Source of the DNA: Oscheius dolichura
Lineage: Eukaryota > Nematoda > Chromadorea > Rhabditida > Rhabditidae
Direction of reading: 5' to 3'
DNA length: 64,000 bases
NCBI GenBank assembly: GCA_932521035.1
Contig: OW051496.1
Coordinates: 4,340,001-4,404,000 of the forward strand
Part shown: positions 35,839 through 47,844 of the stretch, piece by piece
Position numbering within the stretch: position 1 is the stretch's first letter
How the letters are laid out: every line of letters starts with the position of its first letter
Notes under the pieces: model-generated
Told to the model about the DNA's origin: nothing
The model's input: the letters and a program-made list of their open reading frames with translations, nothing else
Database searches by the model: none
Translations under genes and position numbers: made by a program

Positions 35839-36150
35839 TGAGAAGCGTCAAAGGCGATAAATATGCGTCGCATAACAATTATACAAAGCGGAACTTCGCT
35901 TCTATGTTTATATGGCTGGTAAACGTCGAAATTATGGGAATCCATAGTCTGGATGGGGAAAAGTATTTAACCGAGAGAGCTCAAAATTGTGCTCAAAAAC
36001 TCGCGTTTGCGTAATCTATTTTTTCGCAACCGTGAAGTGTGGCGTTGTCCTATTCTTTTTGCAGATATACTGCTTTGTCCGAGTTAGCTTCTTTATAATG
36101 ATAACGTTGTCTTCGAACAATATTTTACAAATCAATGTTTGCAGAATAGA
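35839..36150. promoter_or_regulatory. Divergent intergenic region METTL9 / TRMT10C
   Basis: A 312-bp AT-rich stretch between two start codons on opposite strands, probably holding both promoters. No specific element is recognised. Confidence 0.4.
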
Positions 36151-37778
36151 ATGCGATTGTTAGCCCGTCTAAGCAGAATACTGATATCCATTCCGGGAAC
36201 ATCTTCGCAATCATTAGTGCTACCAAGAAACCTGTCTTCACAACCGTAAGGTGTTTTCTTATTGTGTATTATTGTTTTAGGTCAGAACAACATGAAAACC
36301 GAGATGGAGAATTTGTTGAAAAACTGAAACCGCTCTTGCCGTCAGAAACTTTCAAAAAATCTTTAAATGGTCTTCAAACTAAACAGCTGCAGCAAATATT
36401 ACCGGAATTAGAAGTAAAGACCCTTATAATGTTATAAGATTAATTACTTCAGCTTTATGTTTACATGAGTGACCGTATCCCACTAAACATTGATGATGAG
36501 CAATGGGCAAGGTAAGGGTTGTATTATTTATTTAATATTTCTTCCAGTTTACTTCAACAGGAAAGTGTTAAAGAGAGAGTAGGATATCTTGAACATCTTG
36601 CTTTAAAAAATAGACGACAGGAAAGAGAAAAAACTAAAAAGAATGCTAAATCTGAAGAGTATAAAAAATGGTTGGCAGAACAGCAAGATAAATATGATCG
36701 TGGGGAGATGGGATACGGTACTGGGATGTACACCCTGATGCTTAATCCTATGAGAAACCAAAAACGTAACTTTTATTTGTATTTTTTGAATCACAATTGA
36801 AGGCATGAATTTGGTAGAAGGTGCTCGATTATGGTGTGCTTATAGAATGCGACGTCCTAAACTTATCTTTGATATGCAACATATAATGGAGGAATCAAAA
36901 AGAAATCAAACAGTCATTGGAAGGCAAATGTCCTACACTATTACGGTAGGGCTTTTCTTTTCTTTAGAAAGTTTTCATTGCTAAAATTTATCCGTTTGAC
37001 ATCTTTCTTTTTTTTTTCAGGGAAATTTTGAATCTCGATCTCCTATACAACTTGCCTTTGTTAATCTACCGAAAAATGAAAAGGACAAGTTATGGATAAA
37101 AAAGTTTACTTTTTTTGAATAGGGCTTAGTACAACAATCGTTTCAGTGTTGTCGGGCAGTACGGCGGAGAATATATGCATCAGAGGGTTTTGCCGGATCT
37201 CACTGAACAAGGTGTAAAGGCAGTAACTCGTGGTGCTAAAGAAGTAGTTTATATATCCAGGTCAGTTGGGCCGCACATAAATAATATGCAGTCTTTTCTT
37301 TATTTCTTAATTGTTTTTAAATAGACATGCTACTGAATTCCTTGACGGGCCTCTTACTGCTGATGCCTACGTAGTTTGTTGTTCAATGGATTATAAAAAG
37401 GAATCATTAGGAGCAGCTAGAAGAGCAAATATTCGTACAGTAAAACTACCAATTCAAAGATATATTAAGTATGTGTATTAAATTCTATTTCTAATAATAG
37501 TCAGATGGGAGTCTGGTCCTATGTACGTTCCTTTCCCCAATATTGCACGAATTCTTCGAGAAGTATACGTAAACGGTGGAGACTGGAAATCCGCTCTTGA
37601 GCATAATATTGCAAGGTATACAGTTCAGTTAGTCTTTCTACCATCATTTTATAGACGTCATTTGATGGGAGCAGAAGAACGAGAAACTATGCAGAGTCAG
37701 GTCTCCCGCAATAAGCTTCGCATACGGAATCGCGAGGAGCTAATCCAAAGTCTTCGTGATGCTACTGGTAACGCATAG
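36151..37778 (+). CDS. Mitochondrial tRNA (m1R9) methyltransferase TRMT10C/MRPP1-like
   Basis: Start [14 protein letters not shown], an Arg-rich amphipathic presequence expected for mitochondrial import. A helical Lys/Glu-rich region follows ([19 protein letters not shown]). The SPOUT methyltransferase core has [57 protein letters not shown] and [11 protein letters not shown], the knot region that binds SAM. Introns are about 40-75 bp, with a clear TTTTTTTTTCAG acceptor at 37020. TRMT10C methylates position 9 of mitochondrial tRNAs and, with an SDR partner and PRORP, forms protein-only RNase P for 5' tRNA processing. The length and domain order fit the family. It lies in an AT-rich block. Confidence 0.88.
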
Positions 37779-37969
37779 ATTATGCCGGTTTCATCGACAG
37801 TACAATCCGATTAGGATAATTTCCCCATCGGTTACAGCCAAGTATAGAACGTTTCTGAGGTTTGATATTTATTTATTTTTAAATGTTGTTAATGTTATTT
37901 TCAATTGTTTTCGTTATAAATTTACTTGTTATCTATTCTTTTAATTACATGGAGATTTCCACGCAAAAC

Positions 37970-38338
37970 TTACTCTAATACTTTTGGTGTGGAACAAAAA
38001 CCGGAACAAGTACTGAACGTGAGCGTTGATCCATCTTCAATGAGAACATAGCGTCTCCTACAGAATTTTGCGTTTTCATCTCATCTTTTTAGTATATTTC
38101 TCAGCTTACCTTCCGGAACAGTTGTCAAAAGCCGCTACTTCTCCGCAGTGATTGATGACATCACAAAGGCGGCGCCGCCCGTAGAAATCGACGAATTTTT
38201 CTTTTGTTCTGACGGAATGAAGTATTCATCACTTCCTGCCAAAAATCATTTTTGCACGCTTCCTTCAGACAGTTCCTTATCAGAGACTGACCCAGTCTCC
38301 TTTTTGCTTTTGCGATTTTCTGCAACTACGTTTGCCAT
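37970..38338 (-). CDS. Small gene of unknown function (uncertain exons)
   Basis: The last exon reads RRYVLIEDGSTLTFSTCSG, then FCSTPKVLE and a stop at 37970, after a good acceptor TTCTGTAG. Two upstream choices fit: one ending DNCSG at donor AAG|GTAAGC, preceded by RRRLCDVINHCGEVAAF, the other ending MSSITAE at GAA|GTAGCG. An ATG at 38338 opens MANVVAENRKSKK, but that frame meets a TGA unless an 83-bp intron is removed. No family is recognised. It would sit tail-to-tail with TRMT10C, as most neighbours here do. Confidence 0.3.
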
Positions 38339-39438
38339 TGAGAAAATAATGAAGAAATACTTCTAGTGTGTAACTGTAACTTGTGTTCAAGCAGCTTTTG
38401 TTAACCCTCTTATCAGATCGCCCTCTCCTAAAACCTGATTTGAAATCGAAAGTTCAGCGAATGCCCCTATGATCTCGCGACTATTTCTTGTCTATAGTGG
38501 AGGCACCCTAATTCCCCGCGATATTTCATCGTAGGAGATTTCTACTTTCCAGCCTTTTTCAATATCTGCGAAAAAGAGGCTTCTAAAGGGTGGGCCAGAG
38601 AAAAGCCGTCTAATCGCGACTGATCCAGATCTGTCTGGCATAGACACTTCCTTTGATACTCCTCTTTTATTGAAAGTGGGCCGTCTCGTCCGACTGGCCT
38701 CCAGCCAAAAGTATAATCTTTTTAAAGTTTGACCTATAGTCTCTTCGTGGGAATCTCTCGGCGGCAGTCAAGGTCGTCGTCGCCCGAGTTCGTCCCTCCC
38801 CGGCCATGTGACACCTCGGCCATTCTTCCTTCCTCTTGACCCGCTATATGCTATTTCCGGATCATATTTCCCCATTCCTTGCTAATTTTCCTTCCAGAAG
38901 CGTAATGTTTTTGGCCGGCAGTGATTGTAATCTCTACCCTTTCTCCATCCTCCGACGTAACAGCGGTATTTGTTCTGCTGGCTAGTCTTTTTCTGTTTGC
39001 ATGAACGCGCCGATCGCTTTATTTCTTTTCGAGTAGACATGGCATGCAAATGACGCTTCTGCCATTCTTGTGCCGCCCTTTTCGCGTCCATTTATAATTA
39101 TGCCCCCCCTCCCCTTCCGTTTATTTCCTATTTGAGTGTCGGGGAGAGGAGGGGATCTAGGCAACCAGTCCGGGCAACTCCTCCATAATCTACTCGTGAT
39201 TTTCACACCTCGATTGTTGGTCTCGTCCCGCTTATTTTGACGCGTCTCCTCCCGAGAAAATGATTGCTTGTCCCCTGTCGATTGCTACTGGTCGTTAGCT
39301 GGCCATTCTCCCCTCCTCCCCACTCTGTTTACCTTTTCCTCCTAGAAGAAGGTATCAAGAAACGTCTCTCTGTCTCCCTCTCTGTCCTTTGTCCCGAGCC
39401 GCTTCTTCCAGATTATCGACTTTCAATATTTTCAGCAG
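38339..39438. promoter_or_regulatory. Intergenic region upstream of AMPK gamma
   Basis: 1.1 kb turning from AT-rich to CT-rich at about 38.5 kb. Short frames on both strands show no domain. It probably contains the AMPK gamma promoter; TATTTTCAG just before the ATG at 39439 may be a trans-splice acceptor. Confidence 0.35.
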
Positions 39439-41315
39439 ATGGCCCAACGCTCCCACTCGGTGAGCCCCACTCACCCGGACGGACCGTCCTCCGTGCCCTG
39501 TCCTCTGCCCAAACACACCCAGAGTATGCATGGGATGAGAAACGTCAAGACCAAGGACTCCTTGGAGGTGCTGTTCCTCTTCTTTTACTTTTAAATTTAA
39601 GTAGTCCATTAATCGATAATTTTTAAACTTGGCGCTCGTCCTCGTATGATTCCCATTGAACTATAATTAAATCGGGGGACTCTATTTAGCAGCCCCTCTC
39701 TCAAAAGAGACACACCCGTCAGATAGAGAGTCGTTTAGTCTCTTTCCGCCTCGGTCACATGCGGAGGGTAAGTTCCTTTATGGGGACTTCATGGCCTCCT
39801 CTTCCTCGAGGTGTACGATGCCTTTCAGGTGGGCCCCCTGGAGCCGGACTCGTATGCCCGTCTGCTCCAGCTCAACCAGTGCTACGAGGCCATGCCCACC
39901 TCCAGTAAAATGGTCGTCTTCGACTTGAATCTCCTCCTCAGGAAAGCTTTCAACGGCCTTATTTATCAATGTGAGTCCCTCTTTTGGGGGGCCGAGACGT
40001 AGTCCCGTCGACCCGTATCGGGGCAGGCCATCGCTGGCAGGCAATTTAGATGGGGGAAAGGAACAGCTGCAACCCCGGGGCATTCGAATGGGGGTATCTC
40101 TCTCTTCCAGGTACTCGACACGTCCTCCTCTCGGACGGAACACAGGGAGGCATTATTACGGGTATTCTCTCGGTTACGGACTTCATTCGGGTTATGCTAC
40201 GGCTGCACAGGTTGGTCGTCCTCTCTTCCCCTTCAATTTTCTATAGGGAACGGTCTTTTCTGGAGACTCAGGTCACTTCGACCTTGACAAATGAGCACGA
40301 AGACATCGGAAAACTGACCATCCGAACATATCAAGGTGATCTCGCTCCTCTCTGTTTATTCGATTAAATCTCTAGAATTGATCCAGAAGGAGGGGAAATT
40401 GATGAATTTGGTGTCGATAAACGCTGACCAAAGTCTGTTGGAAGCGGCCCGGCTGCTGGCCAAACACCATATCCACCGGTTGCCCGTAATGGACCCGGAG
40501 AACTGCAGCCCGCTCTTCATCCTCACCCACAAGAGGCTCCTCAAGTTCCTCTGGTGTTTCGGACAACAGTTCTCCAACCCGGAATACCACGTGAAGACGG
40601 CCAAGGAACTCGGAGTGGGCACCTGGGTCGGCATCCGAGTTGTGAGTCTCTTCCCCGTTTTATTCTGGTTTAGCTGGGAGTTTTAGGTCTTCCCTGACAC
40701 TCCCCTCTTCGATTGCCTCGATATTTTGATGAATAAAGGCGTCTCCGGCTTGCCCGTCGTCGAGAGAGACACGTTTAAGTGAGTATTCCCCAATAAAGAC
40801 CAAGAAGAGAGGCTTCCAGAGTAGTGGATATTTATTCCCGGTTCGATGCTGTCGGAATAGCCTGTGAAGACAGAGAAAACAGTCTCGACTGTACCGTGGC
40901 AGAGGCGCTCGCCTTCAAGAATACCTTCAAGGTGGGTGGCCACTTCTATTTCAATTGTTGTGATCAGGTGGAGGATCGAGTCGTCTCGGTGAGGGACACG
41001 GACACCCTCTGGAAGGCCATCACCGTCCTCGTCGAAAGGAATGTCCACCGGCTCTGTGCCGTCAACGAACAGGGAGCAATCGAGGTTCGTCCTGTCTCTT
41101 TCTTCCCATTTTCACATATTCAGGGAGTGATCTCTTTGAGCGATGTGATCAACCATATGGTAGTGGAGCCGGGCGAGAACCTGAAGGTGAACCTGCCCCG
41201 AAAGAAACACTACAATCACCACATGGGAGGCGATATCTCCAACAAGGACCTCGACAGACTGCTCCTTGAAAGTGCTCAAAAACTGGAGGAAGAGGCCCAC
41301 CTGATCACCCACTGA
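39439..41315 (+). CDS. AMP-activated protein kinase gamma subunit (4 CBS)
   Basis: Start MAQRSHSVSPTHPDGP, a disordered N-terminus. The first CBS region is at about 39.81-40.2 kb (CYEAMPTSSKMVVFDLNL, ILSVTDFIRV). CBS2 has HHIHRLPVMDPENC and ILTHKRLLKFL; CBS3 has FPDTPLFDCLDI, GVSGLPVVE and VVDIYSRFDAVG; CBS4 has NVHRLCAVNE and GVISLSDVI. The nucleotide-binding aspartates expected in the TDFI, SRFD and SLSD motifs are present. A charged tail follows (NKDLDRLLLESAQKLEEE). The gamma subunit senses AMP/ADP/ATP and controls the kinase. Introns are short and in phase. Whether it is one of the divergent nematode gamma isoforms cannot be told here. Confidence 0.9.
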
Positions 41316-41444
41316 TCCCCCGCCTGCCTCCTCCTCAACATTTCAATCTCATTCTCTGTGTGATAACCTCATGCTAATTGCTCCACTTTGTGAACAGTTC
41401 AACTGTTGAATGAAGAGTTTATTTATCAGCCATCCTCTCCCTCT

Positions 41445-42268
41445 CTAGCCACTTTTGTAGCTGGCCACGGTGGCGACGAGCTGGTCCCAATAGGGAGGAA
41501 GGATGTCGTACGGGTTGGGGAGAACGTCGTTGGAGACGAAGACTCCTCCGATATTCAGGGAGACCATTGTCTTGATGTCCGTCGTCATCTGCTCGGCCGT
41601 GGCCCCGTAGACGATGTGAACATACGTCGAGGCTGGATAACTGTTGTGGTAGTTCTCTTGTTCGTAGCTCTTGTAGTCTTTCTGAGGACTCTCGTAGGTA
41701 CAGAAGCGATCGGCCACTTTGTTGCTGAGGAAGGTTTCCGGGATGGTGGTGCCCGGGTTATTCATCACCGTATACCTGAAAGTCGTCCTTTTTTGGGTTG
41801 TCTTCGACTCTACGTTGGGTTCTTCCCCTTGATGTAGGTGTAGAGGCTCTTATAGTAGCCGACAGTCTTGGCGTCGTTGGACATCTCGTCCACGAATATC
41901 CCGTCAATTGGGTAGTAGCTGATGTACTTGTCCACGTCGGAGTACACCTTGCTCAGGTTCCTCTTCCCTCCCTGGGAGTAGACATAGCCGATGACCTTGC
42001 TCCCCTTGGCTCGGAGCTGCTTGACAAGACCCACCAGGGTCGGGTCCACATCGGCGGCACGTGCATCTAAACAGAGCTTATCAGGTGGCCGGGGACGATA
42101 ACTACCCGGCCCGCTGTTGGGATTGAGGATGACTGTGAGAGACACCTTCGATGCGCTGGCCACCATCTGGTTCCAGTATTTGAGACCCTGCACATCCGGG
42201 TAGATGTAGGCCGGGACGACGATGTCCAAGGCCAGCGAGGCGGGCAGGCAGAGTGTAAAGAGAAGCAT
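41445..42268 (-). CDS. Spherulin-4-like secreted protein (GH114-like TIM barrel)
   Basis: The signal peptide MLLFTLCLPASLA is followed by LDIVVPAYIYPD. Two introns (42 and 39 bp) restore NPNSGPDARAADVD and GKNPTYTVMNNPG. Strand-like blocks VIGYVYSQGG and IDGIFVDEMSND, with clustered D/E, match the spherulation-specific family 4 (Spherulin4), TIM-barrel proteins related to GH114 endo-galactosaminidases. The total is about 247 residues, the usual single-domain size. Members are known mostly from fungi, slime moulds and bacteria. The introns and the nematode-like splice sites show it is a settled eukaryotic gene. A role in degrading microbial or own galactosaminoglycan is a guess. It is tail-to-tail with AMPK gamma. 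Confidence 0.82.
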
Positions 42269-42566
42269 AGCCAGGTAGTGCCCGCCCTTCGGAAGTGTTT
42301 AAAAAGTGAAATGTGTGTGTTCAGTAACGGGTAGTGCAGCTGCCGAGCAAAGAGACACCGCCACACAGGCCAAGGGTCATCATCTGACTGTCTCGCCCCC
42401 GGGGTGTATCAGAAGATGACCGGCATCAGAGTTCTTTCTTCTCTCTCCTAAAAAAAAACAAGACCTTCGGCTGACAACTTGCCAAACCTTTCCGCGGTAT
42501 GTGCCCGGTGGCGCGTCGTCCTATGTCCCAAGTTCACGATAAGAGTCTCTTTTTGCTCTGGCCACC
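42269..42566. promoter_or_regulatory. Divergent spacer spherulin-4 / UGT
   Basis: 298 bp between opposite start codons, containing a TTTAAAAAGTG stretch near 42299. It probably holds both promoters. Confidence 0.35.
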
Positions 42567-44627
42567 ATGCGCATTGCCCTTTTGCCGTGCCTTCTATCGG
42601 GTTTGGTAGGGTTTCACAAACAATTTCCCATTTTAGTCACTCTCGCCTACAAATTCCTCGTCTTCAACCCGCTCTTTGCTCATTCACATACTAATTTCCT
42701 GGGGAAAATAGCAGACACCCTCACCGAGGCGGGACACGATGTTGTGGGTGGCAGGAGCGGGCGGAGACCAAAGGAGTTTTTCATTTAGACAGTAGTCCTC
42801 CCCATTGTGGATCCCGCCTTGGTCAATAAATCAGGCAGTGAGCTGACCAAAAAGTTGATATTCATCCCCCAGTCGCCTCTCCTCCAATCCCATTTGATGG
42901 AGAGCGAAGCCATGGTGAGAAAGAACCTCTGGGAGGTGGACACCGGGCCCTGGGCCATGTTCAAGGTTCGAAGTTGGCTGCTTTCTGATCTGCTTTATGC
43001 CTTTTTAGATCCTCATGGTAGCTTCAAAGGTCATCGAGGTCGCCTGTAAACGTGAATTTATCCCCTTCTCCTAACAAATATGACTTTAGATACATTTGCC
43101 CAGCAGGAATACATTGTCCAGTTGAAGAAGGAGAAGTTCGACGCGGCCATCGTCGAGCCCTTCACAATTTGTGGCTACGGTAATCTCCGCTTCTCTCCTT
43201 GATTCAAGATGTTTAGCCTATGTCGAGGAGTTGGGAATCCCCACGACAATCGGAGCCCTTTCGGTGGTCCATAAAGAGTTCATCTCCTCGTTTCTGGGCG
43301 AACCCCTGACTCCCAGCTACGTACCGACGATAACTGTCCCCTACTCGGACAAGATGTCATTTAGAGAGAGGTTGAGGAACTCCCTCTCCGTCTATCTTGG
43401 CCTATATGCCTATCGGTACCTCTTCAAAGGGGAGGAGGACTTCCTCTCGGTGAGGCAGGGCAACCTCTTCCCGGGATCGGCCGAGTTGGTAGCGCGGTCG
43501 CCCGTCTTCTTCACCAATTCCAATCCCTATCTAAACTATCCAAGGCCCACAATTCAAAAGGTCGTGGACATCGGAGGGATTGTGGTGGATACGAAGAAGA
43601 AACATCAGCTAGAGAAGGTGGGGCCATCCTCCAGAGATTATTTCGATCTAGAAATGGGACACCCTGTTGAATGAGCGACCACAGACTGTGTACATTTCGT
43701 TCGGATCCTTGGCTAAGAGCATCGACATGCCCCTGGAATTCAAGATGTCGATTCTCGAAGTTATTAAATCTCTGCCCGATGTCACGTTCATTTGGAAGTA
43801 CGAGGAGAACACCACGATGGCCAGCCACCTGCCAAATGTGCACTTAGAGCCATGGCTGCCGCAGAATGCTCTCCTCGGTGGGTGAATCGCTGCCCGATGT
43901 CACGTTTACATTACCATATTTATTTTACATTACCATATTTATTTTACATTACCATATTTATTGCTTTTCTTCTTTTTCAAAGAGTAAAGGCAGGTAAACA
44001 GTTGTAAAGGCAAAGTTTTCAGCTGACCCGAGACTGTCCCTTTTCGTCACCCATGGAGGATTGGGCTCGACTACGGAACTCGCCTACTACGGGTGCCCAT
44101 CTATTATGGCAAGTCATGTTAAGAAGATTCTGAGAGAGACATTACAGATCCCGTTGTTTTCGGAGCAGCCGAGGAATGCGAAGATGTTGGCCCGTCACGG
44201 GGGAGCCATCATCTTCGAGAAGAAGAATCTGGACAAGCCGGAACTGCTGCGAGACGCCATCACAAGCATCCTCTCTAATTCTAGGTACAATCTCTCTTAC
44301 TCTTTTCGTAATCCTCTCCAGCTATTCCGAGGCAGCCACTCGTCTCGCCCAGATGCTCAACGAGGCTCCCTTCTCACCGAAGGAACTCGTAGTGAAACAT
44401 GCCGAATTTGCAGCAAAGTAGGCCTCCTCCTGGCCGAAAAGCTGTTTAGATTCGGGAGGATGCCGTCCATGGATCCTTACGGTCGGAAGTTGTCCACAGT
44501 ACAGTATTACAACTTGGATGTCTTTTGTGTTGTTTCTGCCGCCCTCCTCTCCATTTTGGGAATCGTTTTCTACAGTATCCGATGGCTGTTTCGGCGAATT
44601 TCCCACAGAAAGACGAAAACTGAATGA
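42567..44627 (+). CDS. UDP-glucuronosyltransferase
   Basis: Signal sequence MRIALLPCLLSGLV, then YKFLVFNPLFAHSHTNFLG (the start of the aglycone-binding half). The second half has TVYISFGSLAKS, WLPQNALL and the UDP-sugar signature FVTHGGLGSTTELAYYGCPS, then PLFSEQPRNAKMLARHGGA. A C-terminal membrane helix (VVSAALLSILGIVFY) and basic tail RRISHRKTKTE fit an ER type I membrane enzyme. It conjugates lipophilic compounds with sugar for detoxification. Introns are short, one of only 34 bp (after HQLEK). Inside the signature is a 39-bp segment (44109-44147) best read as a GC-AG intron. The 145-bp intron at 43878-44022 holds a copied exon fragment and a tandem repeat. Confidence 0.92.
43885..43962 (+). 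repeat. Copied exon fragment plus 19-bp tandem repeat in UGT intron
   Basis: 43885-43906 repeats 21 of 22 bases of the exon at 43767-43788 (core CTGCCCGATGTCACGTT). It is followed by about 2.9 copies of ACATTACCATATTTATTTT at 43908-43962. Confidence 0.9.
44109..44147 (+). other. Probable GC-AG intron in UGT
   Basis: ATG|GCAAGT ... ACATTACAG|ATC. Removing these 39 bases joins CPSIM to IPLFSEQPRN, exactly as in other UGTs. Keeping them would insert 13 residues in the UDP-binding signature without breaking the frame. Confidence 0.65.
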
Positions 44628-44846
44628 ATAGACGAGTCTCCCACACTCTCAAATAGAGAATAAACCAGTGTATTATGCGAAAACCAAAGGCAACAAAAAT
44701 GGTAGGAGGTGTCAATTAAATCGGAGAGGAAACATAACAAATATACATATACGGGAAGAGGGGTGACACAAAAGGCGAGGGATAACAGGGTCAACAAGGG
44801 GACACCGAGATGATTAAACAGTGGATATGGGTGGGTAGGGACGCGT

Positions 44847-47844
44847 TTATGTGATTTCCATTAGACTTTGTTGCTGGATAACTTCGGGCCTTTCCTGAGG
44901 TTGCTGGGTAGGCGGCGGCGGGTCAGAGCTGGACGTGCTGCTGCTCTTTGTACTGGACGCGGCAGAGAAGTTCTGGGCATCGATGCGAGGCGCAGCGATT
45001 TTGTAGAGCCGGGGGACAGTCGTCGAAGGGGCACCGGCTTCTCCGCCTTCCTTCTTTTCTTCCCTGGCGACTATCGGCTCTGTATGGACAGTGGCTACAT
45101 TGGGATTGTTAGGATCACAGTAGAAGACCCTCTTGACGGGAGGAGGACCGCCTTCGGCTGCCGATGGCTGGGGAGACGACGCGGCCACTTTTCTCAAATA
45201 CTGACCGACAGAGATCTGAAATAATTTCGCCGTAAAAAAACGAGAAGTAAACATACCTGATTGGCCGCCGTGGGAGACGGTGTCTGCCCGGTAGTTATAA
45301 ACTTCCTCGCGAGTACTGTCCCAGGAGCCACTGGAAGAGCTACAACCGCTGACTAAGACAAACACTCGAATGCCTACCGTTTGGAGGAGGGGATGGCCTA
45401 TGAACAGTTGCGATCAACGGAGCAGGAGAAGCGGCCGTCAGGGCCACCGGGGCTTGGGGTATCTTCTTGACCATATTGACGACCTGCTGGCTAACAATCT
45501 GGGTCGGATGGTTCGACGTCGACGGGATCGTCTTGTGGACGATGGTCTGCCCCCCGTTGATTATCCGGGCCGTCGTCCCAGGAGTCGTTATAACCGTCCT
45601 GGAAACACAGCAAGTCAGTTAGACAGAAGATTTTTCCAACTTCTTGATAAGTGTTGGCGGCTTTGGGAGACTGTAGTCGTGTTCATTCACAGCGGCCGAC
45701 GATTGAGGAGCGCCAACAACGGCGGAGGCACGTGGAGCGATGACCGTCATCCCCGTGGCATCCTTGGAGATGGGAATGGTCCGATTCTGAAGAAGGAGAG
45801 GATGGAATAAGAGAAGGTACAATGTACCTGTGGCCTGTTGACGGTGACGGCCACCGTATGGGGATAAACGGCCTTGCTGTTGGGAATGGTGGGCATCGCC
45901 TGCCCGTGGATCTCGACTGGTGGGGTCACCGCCACCCTCACTTTGTGTGCCGCGGCATTTGTCGTAGGCCTGAAACTGCTCTCTGTCCCTTTTCTGAGTC
46001 CTTTAAACGAACGGCAGGTAGGTAGCCTTCCTAAGGGCCGTCGATCTTTGTGTCAAATCGACCGGTGACGTCGTCGTCGTGAGCTTATTCGGCTCTGTGA
46101 ACGAGGCGACTCGCGGCCGTTTGATGACACCAGTGGGAGTCGTTGCCGGGGGAACGGACGGCACTCGACTGATCACATGATTAGCAGATCCTACGCCGCC
46201 ACCGGCAGCCGATGGCAGCTGTCTCAGGTGGACGGAAGTCTAAAACACATCAAATGTCCGGCTGACTGGGAGTAAACAGACATTTTCCTTATGGCCGGGG
46301 GTGTTCATCACAGCGGCCGAAGGATGACGAGGAGACGCTTTGCCGGGTAGATGTCCTGTACATCTCTTTGTATTCAGATCTCGGGGTCGAAATACCTGGA
46401 TGAGTGGGGGACTGCAATGCCACCGGGGGAATAACCTGGACCGGGATCGATCCATTAGTCCCGGGAGGCGATCTTGGCGGAACAACGACCGGGGAGGCAC
46501 CCGGGGTAGCTGGCCTCTTCCTGAAAGGAGGACTTCTTCTATCAGAGGAAGGGGAATACATTGGACTGCGGTCGGTATTTGTCCTCCTGTCCGGGTTGTA
46601 TCGGGTAAAACGGAAGGGACGAGCACGGGCGCACTCGGGCTGCAGTTCCTTCTGAAGAGAGGATGACTATTATCCATCTAAGAGGATATGTTACCGGGGC
46701 CGTGGCTGCTCTTGGCTTCCTCTTCCTCCTCCCGTTCGTCTCCAACAGCCCGTTCCTCTGTTCCTGTTCCATCTGGGCTTGGATCTTGTTCATAAGCTCC
46801 TTCACCCCCAGCGCCTCGGACTCTTTCGTCGGCAACATATCTAAAAGTACCCCTTTTTAAATATAATATATAAAATCTACTGAGCAGAGCAGCAGTGGAG
46901 TCCTGCTTCACCGGGGAATGGTGTGCCGGAGGGGCCGCCGAAGTAGATGGCTGAAAGAGACACCAACTGAACTGTCCTCGAGTGGCCCAACCTTATCCGC
47001 CGGGGGAATGTCCCCCTTCTCCTCCACGTAGGAGATGTCTTTGTATCCATTTTGTCGCATTTTCCTCTTCCTTTTGGGCAGGAGAGTCACCTTCGGTGGG
47101 GGCGGCCTCCTCAGAATCACCCGGTTCACGAACATCTGCTCGTTACGATCTCCCGCCCGGGGCAGCACCCTCTCCGAGGGGAGACTCTCCGTGTCGCGGA
47201 GGAGCTTTCTCAATTTCTCGGGGACAAACGGAGCCCTGGGAGTTTGTATGAGGCTGGACAGCATGGCATCGTGTCCAGCGACGACGTCATTATGGGAGGA
47301 GGCCCCCTGGAGGAGGAGATCAGCCACCGAGCGGGTGGATGAGGTGCCGTCGTTGGTGTCGAACAAATGGGCGGGAGGATAGAACGGCCTGTCCTCCTCG
47401 GGCTGAAAGGGTCAGTCTAGGGAAGAATTGAGGGTTCTTACCTCACGGCAGACCATTCCCCACGGGGTAAAAGTATCGTAGGATGGGTTTAGTACGGTGG
47501 CCACCTTGGTTAAGAACTCATCGTTGGCCGCTTTCCTAATTTCCGCCTTGTAGATTTCATCCGGGATGCTAAAATACTGGGCATCCTATTGAAAATGGGC
47601 TTCTTACAAGAATAAACATTTCAGGCTCTCTAGGACGACTTCTTTGAAATTATTGAGGACGCCCTGAGCTCTCATGGCCGAGACAACGGCAGAAAATGCA
47701 TTCAACTCTGAAAATGAACGGGATTCCAGATTTTACAGAGTAAACGAGCTGATGCCGTGTCTGACTCACCTAGTTCACGTAAGACATATGACGAGTCTTC
47801 CTCGTCCAAATTAGGAGGATGAACTGGGGAAGCTAGTTGATTCA
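44847..47844 (-). CDS. EMSY-like ENT-domain transcriptional regulator
   Basis: Start MNQLASPVHPPNLDEEDSSY, followed by the ENT domain (about residues 20-95): VLRELELNAFSAVVSAMRAQ and YKAEIRKAANDEFLTKVAT match the EMSY N-terminus closely. A middle region (MLSSLIQTPRAPFVPEKL, then KVTLLPKRKRKMRQ) contains a basic patch that may be nuclear-targeting. The rest is Pro/Ser/Thr/Val-rich, low complexity, spread over many short exons. It ends QQQSLMEIT. EMSY is a nuclear repressor that works with SIN3-type complexes. The ENT call is strong; exon borders in the low-complexity half are approximate. It faces UGT tail-to-tail. Confidence 0.8.
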
